From Bacteroides intestinalis (GTDB taxonomy: Bacteria > Bacteroidota > Bacteroidia > Bacteroidales > Bacteroidaceae): a DNA stretch of 64,000 nt. Where the stretch lies: positions 248,001 to 312,000 of the forward strand of contig NZ_CABJDN010000003.1 of the NCBI RefSeq assembly GCF_902364365.1. Direction: 5' to 3'. The notes beneath the pieces are model-generated. The model did no database searches, had not been told where the DNA came from, and saw nothing but the letters and a program-made list of their open reading frames with translations. Within the stretch, counting starts at the first letter, position 1, and each line of letters begins with the position of its first letter. Both the position numbers and the translations under genes were made by a program. Of the stretch, positions 16,583-24,831 are shown piece by piece.

Positions 16583-17614
16583 TCAATGCATTAGACGGGA
16601 ATCCTCTTTTTTTCTTGTGACTATCACTTCCTTTTCAGCCTCTTTATATTCAAACCGTAACGGCGCAATCTTCTCCAAATCCTGAAGAACTTTTTCGAGA
16701 AGCGTATTCTCTGATGTAATCGTAAAGTATACATCCCAAGCTGACTGGTCTTCTATCTTGAAGTTCACATCATACCAACGGTTCAGTACTTTGATGACTT
16801 CGGACAGCGGGGCATCCTTGAAAGCTATCACATTCTTTTTCCACAGGGAAGACAGATGGATATCGGCATGCCGGGTAATGGTACAACGATCACTTTCCTT
16901 GTTATAGACAAGTTTCTCACCGGGTTGCAACGGATATTTCTTATCTGAAGCAAGCATCAGATTAACATGACCTTCATCCAGACAGACCGTGATATCCTTA
17001 TTCTCCGGATAGGCCTGAACATCGAACGAAGTTCCCAGAACATGCACGGAAGGCCCGTTAAGATTGACAATGAAAGGCCGGTGGGAATTCTTTGAGACTA
17101 CAAAATAAGCCTCGCCTTCCAGATAGACTTCACGGCTGGACAGTGCAAACTTCTTAGGATATTTCAGGCGTGAATCTGAATTGATATAGGCGCGTGTGCC
17201 ATCCTGAAACATCATTTGCAAGCGCTCACCTTTGGGCACATAGATTTCTTCGTAACCGGAATCACCCAGCAGATCGACACGGGTATTCACCTGGACAAAC
17301 AGCCCTATCAGCAGTACAAATGGAATGAGTACGGCTGCCACACGGAAAGTAATCCTGCGAATACGTTTCTGCCGGATGTTGCGGCGGATATGGGCAAACA
17401 TCTCTTCGGACGGGATTTCGTGATTGACATAGAGTTCTTCGAATCCTTGTTTGATCTGTACGGCATCACGGTCCATACTTTTAGCCAGATAGGCCGCCCC
17501 CTCATCGGTAGCAAACCAAGCCGCTACGATCCGGGCAACTTCAGGAGTAGACGTCCCTGCCAGCACTTCCTGTATTTGTTTTTCTGTAGGTGTATTCATA
17601 TTCTCTGTACTCAT
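16583..17614 (-). CDS. FecR-family anti-sigma factor
   Basis: A 343-residue protein. Residues 1-90 are cytoplasmic (sigma-binding), one membrane segment follows (RVAAVLIPFVLLIGLFVQV), then the periplasmic FecR domain (GERLQMMFQDGTRAYINSDS, VYLEGEAYFVVSKNSHRPF, VHVLGTSFDVQAYPE) and a C-terminal DUF4974-type domain (DAPLSEVIKVLNRWYDVNF). It inhibits the partner sigma factor until the SusC STN domain signals that substrate is bound. Its ATG overlaps the sigma factor's TGA (ATGA), so the two are translationally coupled. Confidence 0.93.
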   Translation of the reverse strand: MSTENMNTPTEKQIQEVLAGTSTPEVARIVAAWFATDEGAAYLAKSMDRDAVQIKQGFEELYVNHEIPSEEMFAHIRRNIRQKRIRRITFRVAAVLIPFVLLIGLFVQVNTRVDLLGDSGYEEIYVPKGERLQMMFQDGTRAYINSDSRLKYPKKFALSSREVYLEGEAYFVVSKNSHRPFIVNLNGPSVHVLGTSFDVQAYPENKDITVCLDEGHVNLMLASDKKYPLQPGEKLVYNKESDRCTITRHADIHLSSLWKKNVIAFKDAPLSEVIKVLNRWYDVNFKIEDQSAWDVYFTITSENTLLEKVLQDLEKIAPLRFEYKEAEKEVIVTRKKEDSRLMH

Positions 17615-18231
17615 ACTATTAAATAGACACTTAAATACCTTAACAAGGTGAGGTACGTAACAAAAATTAGCAATTTCCCCAGATGGACGCGCAACAGTTT
17701 CAGCGCATCGGAATAGTGGGTTTTGATGGTATTGATAGAGAGCTTCAGACGGTCGGCTATTTCTTGGTTGGAGAGTTCTTCGCGCACCTTCATCAGGCAG
17801 ATTTCCCGCTTTTGGGGTGGTAACATATCGACTGCTTTATAAAAGATGGACATTAGTTCTTTCTTTTCCAGACTATCAACAAGAGTATCTTCGTAAGCAG
17901 GGATGCCCTGAGCTATCTCATAATTCTTGGTAAGGGCGGTATTCTCATTGCGTATCACATTGAGTATATGATTTTTAGTCATTGTTATCAGGTAGTTTCT
18001 CAGGCTGATGCCCACCCGAAGCTCCGAACGGAATTCCCAGAAACGGGTAAATACGTGCTGCACAGCGTCTTCTGCCATCGCCGAACTCATCAAATAGCGA
18101 TAGGCCAATGCGTAAAGCAGTTTGTGATATTTATTGTAAACCGCAGTAAATGCCTCTACATCTCCCCGCTCCACTTTAGCAAAAAGAGTTTCATCGTCAA
18201 TATCAGATGTTTGCGGGGCTTTACGCTGCAT
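17611..18231 (-). CDS. ECF RNA polymerase sigma-70 factor
   Basis: A 206-residue ECF sigma factor with region 2 (YNKYHKLLYALAYRYLMS, AEDAVQHVFTRFWEFR) and region 4 (LPPQKREICLMKVREELSNQEIADRLKLSINTIK split between two helices). It should drive the phospho-ester Sus-like locus at 2-15.6 kb under control of the coupled FecR. The last 20 residues are strongly hydrophobic (LLIFVTYLTLLRYLSVYLIV), a feature also seen in the other two ECF sigma factors of this window. Confidence 0.93.
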   Translation of the reverse strand: MQRKAPQTSDIDDETLFAKVERGDVEAFTAVYNKYHKLLYALAYRYLMSSAMAEDAVQHVFTRFWEFRSELRVGISLRNYLITMTKNHILNVIRNENTALTKNYEIAQGIPAYEDTLVDSLEKKELMSIFYKAVDMLPPQKREICLMKVREELSNQEIADRLKLSINTIKTHYSDALKLLRVHLGKLLIFVTYLTLLRYLSVYLIV

Positions 18232-18428
18232 TTAAACTGTGTTTTTAAGGTTAAAAGATAGAATGATGCGGGCAAATATACTCATTTTTGATAAAGGCGG
18301 GATATGGATGGGAGTTTTTTATGGATGAAGAGATGGAGAAAGTCTCTTTTTATATAAACTTCCCATTTGACGAATCGTTGTTCTTCTACCGAGCAAATTT
18401 GCAAACACTATTTATTTTTACAGAAAAG

Positions 18429-18491
18429 TTATTTCATCGTGACTATCACTTCTTTTTCAGCTTCCTGATATTCTAAATACAACGGAGATAT
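18429..18491 (-). pseudogene. Fragment of a FecR C-terminus
   Basis: The minus strand reads ISPLYLEYQEAEKEVIVTMK and then a stop. This matches the end of the neighbouring FecR (IAPLRFEYKEAEKEVIVTRK). No homology continues upstream of it, so it is a relic of a second sigma/FecR module or of a local duplication. Confidence 0.7.
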
Positions 18492-18593
18492 AAAGATTTA
18501 TTAGCTGACAGATAATTTTTGCAAAGAATTTACTTGTGAACAGAAGTAGAAACAAAAGACGACTACCTGCCCAAAAAGAGACAGGTTTTCGTT

Positions 18594-18833
18594 TTACAAT
18601 AACCTTTTCAGTTCCTCAATGTCAGGCAAGGCATTACGAAGTCGTTCCGGCATATCTTTGGATGCACGGTAGGTAGCGACTCCCATCGGCTTGTTATAAT
18701 CACGAACTGCAAATTCTACAAAGGTTTGATTCATTTCTCTGCAAAGTATTATCCCAATAGAGGGATTTTCATGCGGCTTTCTGATATATGTATCTAAGGC
18801 AATTACATAGCCAATCTGATCAATCCTGCACAT
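18594..18833 (-). pseudogene. C-terminal fragment of a YhcG-type PDDEXK nuclease (DUF1016)
   Basis: Seventy-nine residues remain. The pattern PHENPSIGIILCREMNQTFV, then EFAVRDYNKPMGVATY and the closing LPDIEELKRLL match the C-terminus of YhcG/DUF1016 proteins, which normally exceed 300 residues. The N-terminal part is gone, and homology breaks near 18800-18833, exactly where a second gene fragment begins on the other strand. YhcG-type proteins are linked to restriction or DNA metabolism, but this copy cannot be functional. Confidence 0.8.
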
Positions 18834-19508
18834 CAGTTACCGGACCTGAAGGTAGGCAAAATGTATGCGGAAGTGGCAGAGTACACCCAAGCCGGCAACT
18901 TTTGGGATTTCATCTGGGGGAACGTTACTTTAGGGCAGAAAGCCAGCTTATTATGGGCGGTAAATGCAGGACGCTTTTTCCAAACAGCCGGATTATTCCT
19001 CTTAGGCTTCTACATCGGCAGAAAGCAGCTTTTCGTTACGACGGAAAAGAATCTCCATTTCTGGATAAAGATACTGATTATCTCCGCAATATCTTTTGCT
19101 CCTCTCTATGCCCTGAAAGAGTTGATTATGCAGAACAGTACACTCATACAGCAAACAGCCGGAACTGCATTCGATATGTGGCAAAAGTTAGCTTTTACTT
19201 TCGTACTGGTAGCTTCATTCGTATTGCTTTACCAACGTGAAAAGTTCAGTAAAGCCGTCAGCAGCCTGAGATTCTATGGAAAAATGAGTCTTACGAACTA
19301 TATATCCCAATCCATAATGGGAGCACTGATTTATTTCCCTATCGGTCTGTACCTGGCTCCCTATTGTGGATATACGCTCAGTCTGCTAATCGGGCTTTGC
19401 ATGTTCCTGTTGCAAGTGAAATTCTGCAAATGGTGGTTGAGCAAACATAAACAAGGTCCATTGGAACATATCTGGCATAAATGGACTTGGATGGGGACAA
19501 ATAAATAG
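18822..19508 (+). pseudogene. C-terminal half of a DUF418 membrane protein
   Basis: The plus-strand frame begins near NPAHQLPDLKVGKMYAEV and continues through SLLWAVNAGRFFQTAGLFLLGFYIG and the DUF418 core MSLTNYISQSIMGALIYFP to the end at 19508. DUF418 proteins are about 390 residues, with 8-10 membrane segments; only about the last 225 residues are present. No start or signal precedes it. It abuts the YhcG fragment head to head, which points to a deletion or replacement that removed both N-termini. Confidence 0.8.
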
Positions 19509-19523
19509 CGGCGGCAAAGGCAA

Positions 19524-20183
19524 TCAGAACCGGTAAATCAACTCCCACCCCAGAATATGTCTGTCCAGATCACTCTCGTGCTGGTAGCAATAGAAAACAT
19601 CTGCCGACTAGGAGGACGACAGTTTAGCTTCCACCCCACCGCGGGCACGGAAGCGGGAGGCATGGAACCATTCATCTTTGCCCAGACCGTGATATTGCTC
19701 TAAAGAAACATACGGTGACCATGTAGTTACCTTATAAGCAGCTTTCAGGCGGGTGCGGAGACGGAATTCATCCGCTCCGCGTCCGTCGAAAGTATGCTGG
19801 AAACGCTCGCGCAGAGTGAACGTCCATTGTCGTTTTTTGAGAGTGAAAGAGACTCCTGCATGATAGCGGTGCCGGGATTTCCAGCCATCTTCACCACGGT
19901 TGCGGTAGTGGTATTCGTAACCGCCCTCAGCTTTTAGAAACGGAAGAAGAAGGACGGAAGTACCTACGCCGAACCCCCAACGGTCTATCTCATCCAGTGC
20001 GTCACGGGTACGCATCTCCACATCTCCGTAAAGTTCCACTTTGGAGGATACATCGTGCCGGGCTTTCATCTTGTTCCAGGTCACGAAATCACTGTCCTGT
20101 GCCTGCAAAGGAGGCAGACAGAAGGCAAGCAGTCCTACACACAAAACAACGAATCCCCGTAATACAGAATATTTCTTTAGCAT
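19524..20183 (-). pseudogene. DUF2490 outer-membrane protein interrupted by an in-frame TAG
   Basis: A signal peptide (LLAFCLPPLQAQ) is followed by a DUF2490 beta-barrel: DVEMRTRDALDEIDRWG, RERFQHTFDGRGADEFRLR. The frame stops at TAG (19608-19610) after EAKLSSS. Beyond it, in the same frame, 27 more codons read DVFYCYQHESDLDR and then HILGWELIYRF before TGA at 19524. A terminal Phe after alternating residues is the expected end of an outer-membrane barrel. The last strands are therefore lost unless the TAG is read through or is a sequencing error. DUF2490 proteins have no established function. Confidence 0.8.
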
Positions 20184-20226
20184 ATTATCCTCAAAGGTTT
20201 ACTTCAACTTATTTTCTTAGAAGATG

Positions 20227-20273
20227 CAAAGCTAAAGAAAGATTCTGTAATAAATCTGTAATATTCCTGTAAT
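20227..20273 (-). promoter_or_regulatory. Putative promoter with PHO-box-like repeats for the DUF2490 gene
   Basis: Three copies of CTGTAAT (20245, 20256, 20267) are spaced exactly 11 bp apart with AT-rich 4-bp spacers, the geometry of PhoB boxes. Ten bases closer to the gene the minus strand reads TAGCTTTG (20234-20227), a -7 box. The repeats thus replace the -33 element. The repeat sequence is inverted relative to the usual CTGTCAT orientation, so PhoB binding is a hypothesis. Confidence 0.45.
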
Positions 20274-20282
20274 ATCAAGAAA

Positions 20283-21581
20283 TCACTTGATTTTATCGTA
20301 TTGCTGTTCGGCCTTGATTTCCGTATACTTGGGTGCGTCTATCATTTCCACCAATGCCCTCAGCACGGGACCCTCTCCCATCGGATCATTCTTCCACTGG
20401 GGACGGTTATAGTAGAATGACAAAGCGGGCATTATGCCCGTACCTGCACAGATAGCCGTTACATCACCCTCCGGAGTAATCTTGGTGAACATGCCTTTCA
20501 ACCCTTCCCATGCCACATAGATATAGTCGGGATGCAGCCACCCTTGTTTCACGCCTCTGGCAATGCCGAAGACGAACATAGCAGTTCCCGTAATTTCTTC
20601 ATAGGAATCTTCCTTATCCAGAAGCTGATGCCACAATCCATTCGCACCCTGATAACGAATCAGTCCGTCCGCCTGCATACGGAAGTTCCGGATGACATCT
20701 TCACGCATCGGATGTTCGGCGGGCATTCGTGCCAGCAAATCGGCAGTAGCCATGAAAACCCATCCGTTCGCCCTGGACCAATGGGCAACGCCATGCGCTT
20801 TGTTATCCGTGTGGTAGCAATGATAGTACAGTCCTTTTTCGGGACACCACAGATAGCGGGTATAGTTCAGTATCTGATTGGCTGCATCATCAAAGTATTT
20901 GGTATCGCCTGTCACCTCTCCCATCCTGACCAGAAATGAAAGAGCCATAAAGGCATCATCCGCCCAAATGGTATTGACATGCGGCCATAACCGGGCAATA
21001 GTACCATCGGCAAGACGCGGTTCGGACACCATCAGGTGATGATCGGTCTGATCGATGTACTTCCGGAAAGCCTGTTCGGGGTGACGACGGTTGAGCACAA
21101 TCAGACTGGCTCCCATAGGGCCATTATCATCCAAGCGTTTATTCCGGTAAATCATGTGCCAATTCACATGGTTCACGGCTCTCCAACCTTCCTGCTCCAA
21201 TGTTTGGTCATACAGGCGATGGAAGTAGTCCTGGTTTACATCGTCGAAAATGAAATTCATATTCTTCAGAACATAATTCTCGTACTTCGAAGTACCTAAT
21301 TTATCTCCCAACTCCATCAGGGCTATATTGGTGACTCCATTTGTGTAATGCCAATCCAGATATTTGCTTTGTACTTTCACATTCTTATTTAAAGGTACGT
21401 TTTTGAGCGATGTGTAGGTCTTGCCGCTTTTCTTATCGACAAAATCATAGGTTGTTGACTTCAGAATGCGGTCGGCAATCATTACAGCAGTTTCTCTGGC
21501 TTTCTCATTGGTCTGCGCAATCAATGAAGTGCTGCACAGCAGGGCGAGTGAGAAGATCAAATAAGTATATATCTTTTTCAT
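20283..21581 (-). CDS. GH105 unsaturated galacturonyl/rhamnogalacturonyl hydrolase
   Basis: A 432-residue protein with a signal peptide (LIAQTNEKAR). The (alpha/alpha)6-barrel signature is that of GH88/GH105: DWHYTNGVTNIALMELG, RLDDNGPMGASLI (catalytic Asp region), WADDAFMALSFLVRMG, and HGVAHWSRANGWVFMATADLL. These enzymes hydrate the 4,5-unsaturated uronic acid that lyases leave at the non-reducing end. The ATG overlaps the TGA of the pectate lyase gene (ATGA), so lyase and hydrolase are coupled and form the end of the pectin operon. Confidence 0.9.
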   Translation of the reverse strand: MKKIYTYLIFSLALLCSTSLIAQTNEKARETAVMIADRILKSTTYDFVDKKSGKTYTSLKNVPLNKNVKVQSKYLDWHYTNGVTNIALMELGDKLGTSKYENYVLKNMNFIFDDVNQDYFHRLYDQTLEQEGWRAVNHVNWHMIYRNKRLDDNGPMGASLIVLNRRHPEQAFRKYIDQTDHHLMVSEPRLADGTIARLWPHVNTIWADDAFMALSFLVRMGEVTGDTKYFDDAANQILNYTRYLWCPEKGLYYHCYHTDNKAHGVAHWSRANGWVFMATADLLARMPAEHPMREDVIRNFRMQADGLIRYQGANGLWHQLLDKEDSYEEITGTAMFVFGIARGVKQGWLHPDYIYVAWEGLKGMFTKITPEGDVTAICAGTGIMPALSFYYNRPQWKNDPMGEGPVLRALVEMIDAPKYTEIKAEQQYDKIK

Positions 21582-22972
21582 TTGTTTATCAGGAATATGT
21601 AGTTTTCAATATTAGTATATCCGTTGGAAGCTATCTTCATAGCGTCGGACGGATCATTTTTATCAAGTCCGTATGTATCTTCAAAGTCGTCGGGCATACC
21701 ATCATTATCAGTATCCAGCGGTTTGGTTCCCGACTTTATTTCACCGGGGCCTTGTGCAGGCAGGTCCATTTCCGTGAGAATGATCCCTCCTTTCTTACCC
21801 AATGAAGTTAATTCTTCAACAAGATAGCTATCTACCTGGTCACGGGCGGGTAATGAAGCTCCGCCATGTTGCACGATCCACTCGTAAGCATCCCGGGCAG
21901 TCATCAAGCCTTCGATAGCGGGATGCACATCCGACGGTTTATCCAGAAAAGTAGGAGTTATCACGATCTCAGTGCCAGACTCTTGTTTCCGTTTCGTGCA
22001 ATCTTCACGGGTCAGTTCGCGACCATTCAGCACTCCATCCTTATTTTCATCATAATAGTTGCCGGATAAATGGGCACGAAAATGTTCGTTATAGCGCGTG
22101 AAGGGAGCTGTAGCACCCAGCGTTTTCCCATCATAATTTAAAGTAGCACCTACTATGAAATAGTTATTCCGGATATCGGCTTCGGAGGTCTGTTCCGTAT
22201 CACCCATGATATAAGCACCGCCATTACCCCAGTTGTAAACGACGTTATTTACAAACTGATTCAGACCTTTCACTTTCGGATTACGGGTTTTGTTGTCGAT
22301 ATACAGGTTACGGTATAAGGTCACTCCATTTTCAGCCGTAGTCTGGATAAGTCCTCCGCAAGAATGTGGTTGCAGGCCTTGCCCTATAAAGGAGTTCTGG
22401 ATAGTTATATTCCGGGGCTGATCGCCCGGTTTCTTCGGATCTCCATTGATGGAAAAGCATTCATCGCGCCCCCAAGTAACCGACATGTGATCAAAAATCA
22501 TATTCGCTCCGTAAGCCACACCGGCGGCATCTTTACCGTCTTTCCCGTTCACTCCCATCCGTATGCGCAGGTAACGGCAAATGACATTGTCGGCTCCGGA
22601 AAAAGAAACCTGATTTCCATAAACAACAATTCCGTCACCGGGAGCCGTTTGTGCAGCAATAGTCAGATTCTTGGAAAAAGTGAGCGGGGATTGCAGGCGA
22701 ATGATTCCCGCAACATCAAAAACAACGATTCTTCCGGATTTACTCACCGCATCACGCAAAGAGCCTTTTCCCGAGTCGGCAAGCGTAGTGACGTGATAGA
22801 CCTCACCATGTCTCCCGCCTACCGCATTGCGCCCGTACCCTTCGGCTCCCGGAAAAGCAAGCACTTCTCCATAATCAGGGAAAGGAACAGACGGACCGGA
22901 AACCTCCTCTTTTTCATCGCAGGCCAGCAGGACCCATGCCAGAAGAAGGATTCCAATTGTAGTATATCTCAT
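21578..22972 (-). CDS. PL1-family pectate lyase lipoprotein
   Basis: A 464-residue protein with a lipobox (WVLLAC, Cys18) followed by the acidic DEKEE typical of surface-exported Bacteroides lipoproteins. The parallel beta-helix shows the PL1 start FPGAEGYGRNAVGGRHG, VFDVAGIIRL, AAQTAPGDGIVVYG and the DHMSVTWGRDECFS segment. The C-terminal DTDNDGMPDDFEDTYGLD looks like a calcium-binding loop. It probably cuts homogalacturonan at the cell surface; the adjacent GH105 enzyme handles the unsaturated ends. Confidence 0.9.
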   Translation of the reverse strand: MRYTTIGILLLAWVLLACDEKEEVSGPSVPFPDYGEVLAFPGAEGYGRNAVGGRHGEVYHVTTLADSGKGSLRDAVSKSGRIVVFDVAGIIRLQSPLTFSKNLTIAAQTAPGDGIVVYGNQVSFSGADNVICRYLRIRMGVNGKDGKDAAGVAYGANMIFDHMSVTWGRDECFSINGDPKKPGDQPRNITIQNSFIGQGLQPHSCGGLIQTTAENGVTLYRNLYIDNKTRNPKVKGLNQFVNNVVYNWGNGGAYIMGDTEQTSEADIRNNYFIVGATLNYDGKTLGATAPFTRYNEHFRAHLSGNYYDENKDGVLNGRELTREDCTKRKQESGTEIVITPTFLDKPSDVHPAIEGLMTARDAYEWIVQHGGASLPARDQVDSYLVEELTSLGKKGGIILTEMDLPAQGPGEIKSGTKPLDTDNDGMPDDFEDTYGLDKNDPSDAMKIASNGYTNIENYIFLINK

Positions 22973-23096
22973 AATTCTAATCTCCTATTTTAATAGTGTA
23001 TAGTCAATAGGCGGCCCGTATGAACGAATCAAAATCCGTCCATACTAAGCACAGCCCTCTTACAGAATCTTACACTTTCTGTTTTCTATCAATAAG

Positions 23097-24821
23097 TTAG
23101 TATTCGGAAACCGTTATCCAGCGCGGGTCACCATATTCCTGGGTATAAACCGTGGATCCGGTATCGATAACCGTAAAGTCACCATCCTTGGCATTCCTGA
23201 AAAATGAAGAATCCGACATGCCCAGATCTATCAACGTCAGTCCAGTATCGGCCGCCTGCTCAAAGTCGGTGGTACAATAATTATTCTTTCCCGTCAGTTT
23301 GGCTTGTCCCGGAACCAGAGCTTTTCCTGCACTATATCCAAAGACACAGGCATTAACGGATAGCGGCAATGCTACAGACAGTTTAGAGAAATCGCCAATT
23401 GCCGTATACGACGACTTGCTTGTAGCCCAATTATAGAACGTACAATTCGAAATAGAAACTTTAGCGTTAGAGGAAACCGGCACATCAGCAGTAAGCACTC
23501 CAAAGACACCCGGCGAGATATAGAATTCATAGAAAGTGGAGTTCGTTACAGAAACATCATTCCAGACGTTGGAACCTTTATTGATGGCATGTATGAATCC
23601 GAATTGTTTCGTCACATATTTAGTGTCATTGATTCCGGTAACCAGACAATTATCAATCCGGATATGGTTGATGGTCGTCATTCCTTCGCTGGCATCGCTC
23701 ATCATCAGAACGGTAGAAGGAAGGACAATATCGGAATTGCGGATTTCAAAACGATCTATCGTGATATCAGTTCCGGCATCGTGCTTGCCGATATTCAACA
23801 AACGTGTTTTGCTGCCGCCACTTCCGCCGGACACGACCGGTTCTTTGACATTCACATTCTCAACAATAAAATATTCGATTTCAGGAATATTATTCACTTC
23901 CGGTTTAATGACAAAGCCACCTTTACGTATATAGAGCGTAGGGCGATCTCCGGGATTAGCCAAGAATGCAATGCTTTTCGTCAGTTTGATGTCACCGGTA
24001 CTGCTTCCGGGAAGTCCGTCTGCCGACAGATAATAATCAACCCCGTTCTTCAATTGGAAGATCAGACTCGCCCGGCTGTCATCATTCATTCCCTCTTTTA
24101 TCTTCGATAGTAAGTCAACGCCATCCGTCACCAGTACGGCACCGGAAGGCATACCGGCTGTTGTGAATTTCTGCCGATTGTACTTTTCCGCACCTTCGGG
24201 AGCTTTGCTATTGGTCAATGCAACATAGTAAGATGTACGGGGAGTCAATCCTGAAATTACATACTTGCCTGAGGCTGTTTCCGATCCGGACAAGTCAAAA
24301 TGCTTTTCATCCGTTCCGTTTTCCTGTTGCCAGATGGCAACGCCGTCCACAGGATTCTGCTCGGAGACTCTCCATTCTATCACAGCCGAACTCTCCGTTA
24401 TCTGGTGCTCATCCAATGCATAAAGTACCTTGGGTATGACGCGGGTCAAAGTGGTGATAAGAGAAGAATATTCCGTCCAGTTTGAAATAATATTCAGGCT
24501 TTCATTATTCGCTCTTACGCGGGCGTAATATCCTGTCTCATAGCGCAGCCCCGTAAAAGTGCACTTACCGTTGTTTACGGTCTGCGTTGCAGCGGGTTCC
24601 GACTGGAAAGTTTGGTCACGCGAAAGCTCCACCGTATAAGAAGTCGCTTCTCCGGATGTTCTCCAGGCAAGGGTAATCGAATTACCTTCCGCAAAACAGG
24701 AAGAGGCTATGAAGGAAGGTCTGAACAGGCGGGGCAGCTCTTCCGCATCATCCTTGCATGAAGTAATATTCAATAGACAAAATGCCAATACAGGTATCAA
24801 ATATATCAATAACTTTTTCAT
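23097..24821 (-). CDS. FN3 plus beta-helix (DUF4957/DUF5123-type) surface lipoprotein of the pectin locus
   Basis: A lipoprotein of 574 residues (lipobox ITSC, then KDDAEELP). Residues about 25-215 hold two fibronectin-III-like domains (FIASSCFAEGNSITLAWRTS; ITESSAVIEWRVSEQNPVDG). The rest resembles a right-handed beta-helix with DUF4957 and DUF5123 features (YFIVENVNVKEPVVSGG, IRNSDIVLPSTVLMMSDASE). Such proteins are common next to SusCD in pectin loci and may bind or slowly cleave homogalacturonan; I see no clear catalytic residue. I chose ATG 24821 (MKKLLIYLIP), since the earlier ATG at 24842 overlaps the SusD gene and spoils the signal peptide. Confidence 0.8.
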   Translation of the reverse strand: MKKLLIYLIPVLAFCLLNITSCKDDAEELPRLFRPSFIASSCFAEGNSITLAWRTSGEATSYTVELSRDQTFQSEPAATQTVNNGKCTFTGLRYETGYYARVRANNESLNIISNWTEYSSLITTLTRVIPKVLYALDEHQITESSAVIEWRVSEQNPVDGVAIWQQENGTDEKHFDLSGSETASGKYVISGLTPRTSYYVALTNSKAPEGAEKYNRQKFTTAGMPSGAVLVTDGVDLLSKIKEGMNDDSRASLIFQLKNGVDYYLSADGLPGSSTGDIKLTKSIAFLANPGDRPTLYIRKGGFVIKPEVNNIPEIEYFIVENVNVKEPVVSGGSGGSKTRLLNIGKHDAGTDITIDRFEIRNSDIVLPSTVLMMSDASEGMTTINHIRIDNCLVTGINDTKYVTKQFGFIHAINKGSNVWNDVSVTNSTFYEFYISPGVFGVLTADVPVSSNAKVSISNCTFYNWATSKSSYTAIGDFSKLSVALPLSVNACVFGYSAGKALVPGQAKLTGKNNYCTTDFEQAADTGLTLIDLGMSDSSFFRNAKDGDFTVIDTGSTVYTQEYGDPRWITVSEY

Positions 24822-24831
24822 ACTCTCTTTT

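Noticed and set aside
18288..18476. 62-residue plus-strand frame
   Set aside because: It overlaps the FecR relic on the other strand and shows no family features.
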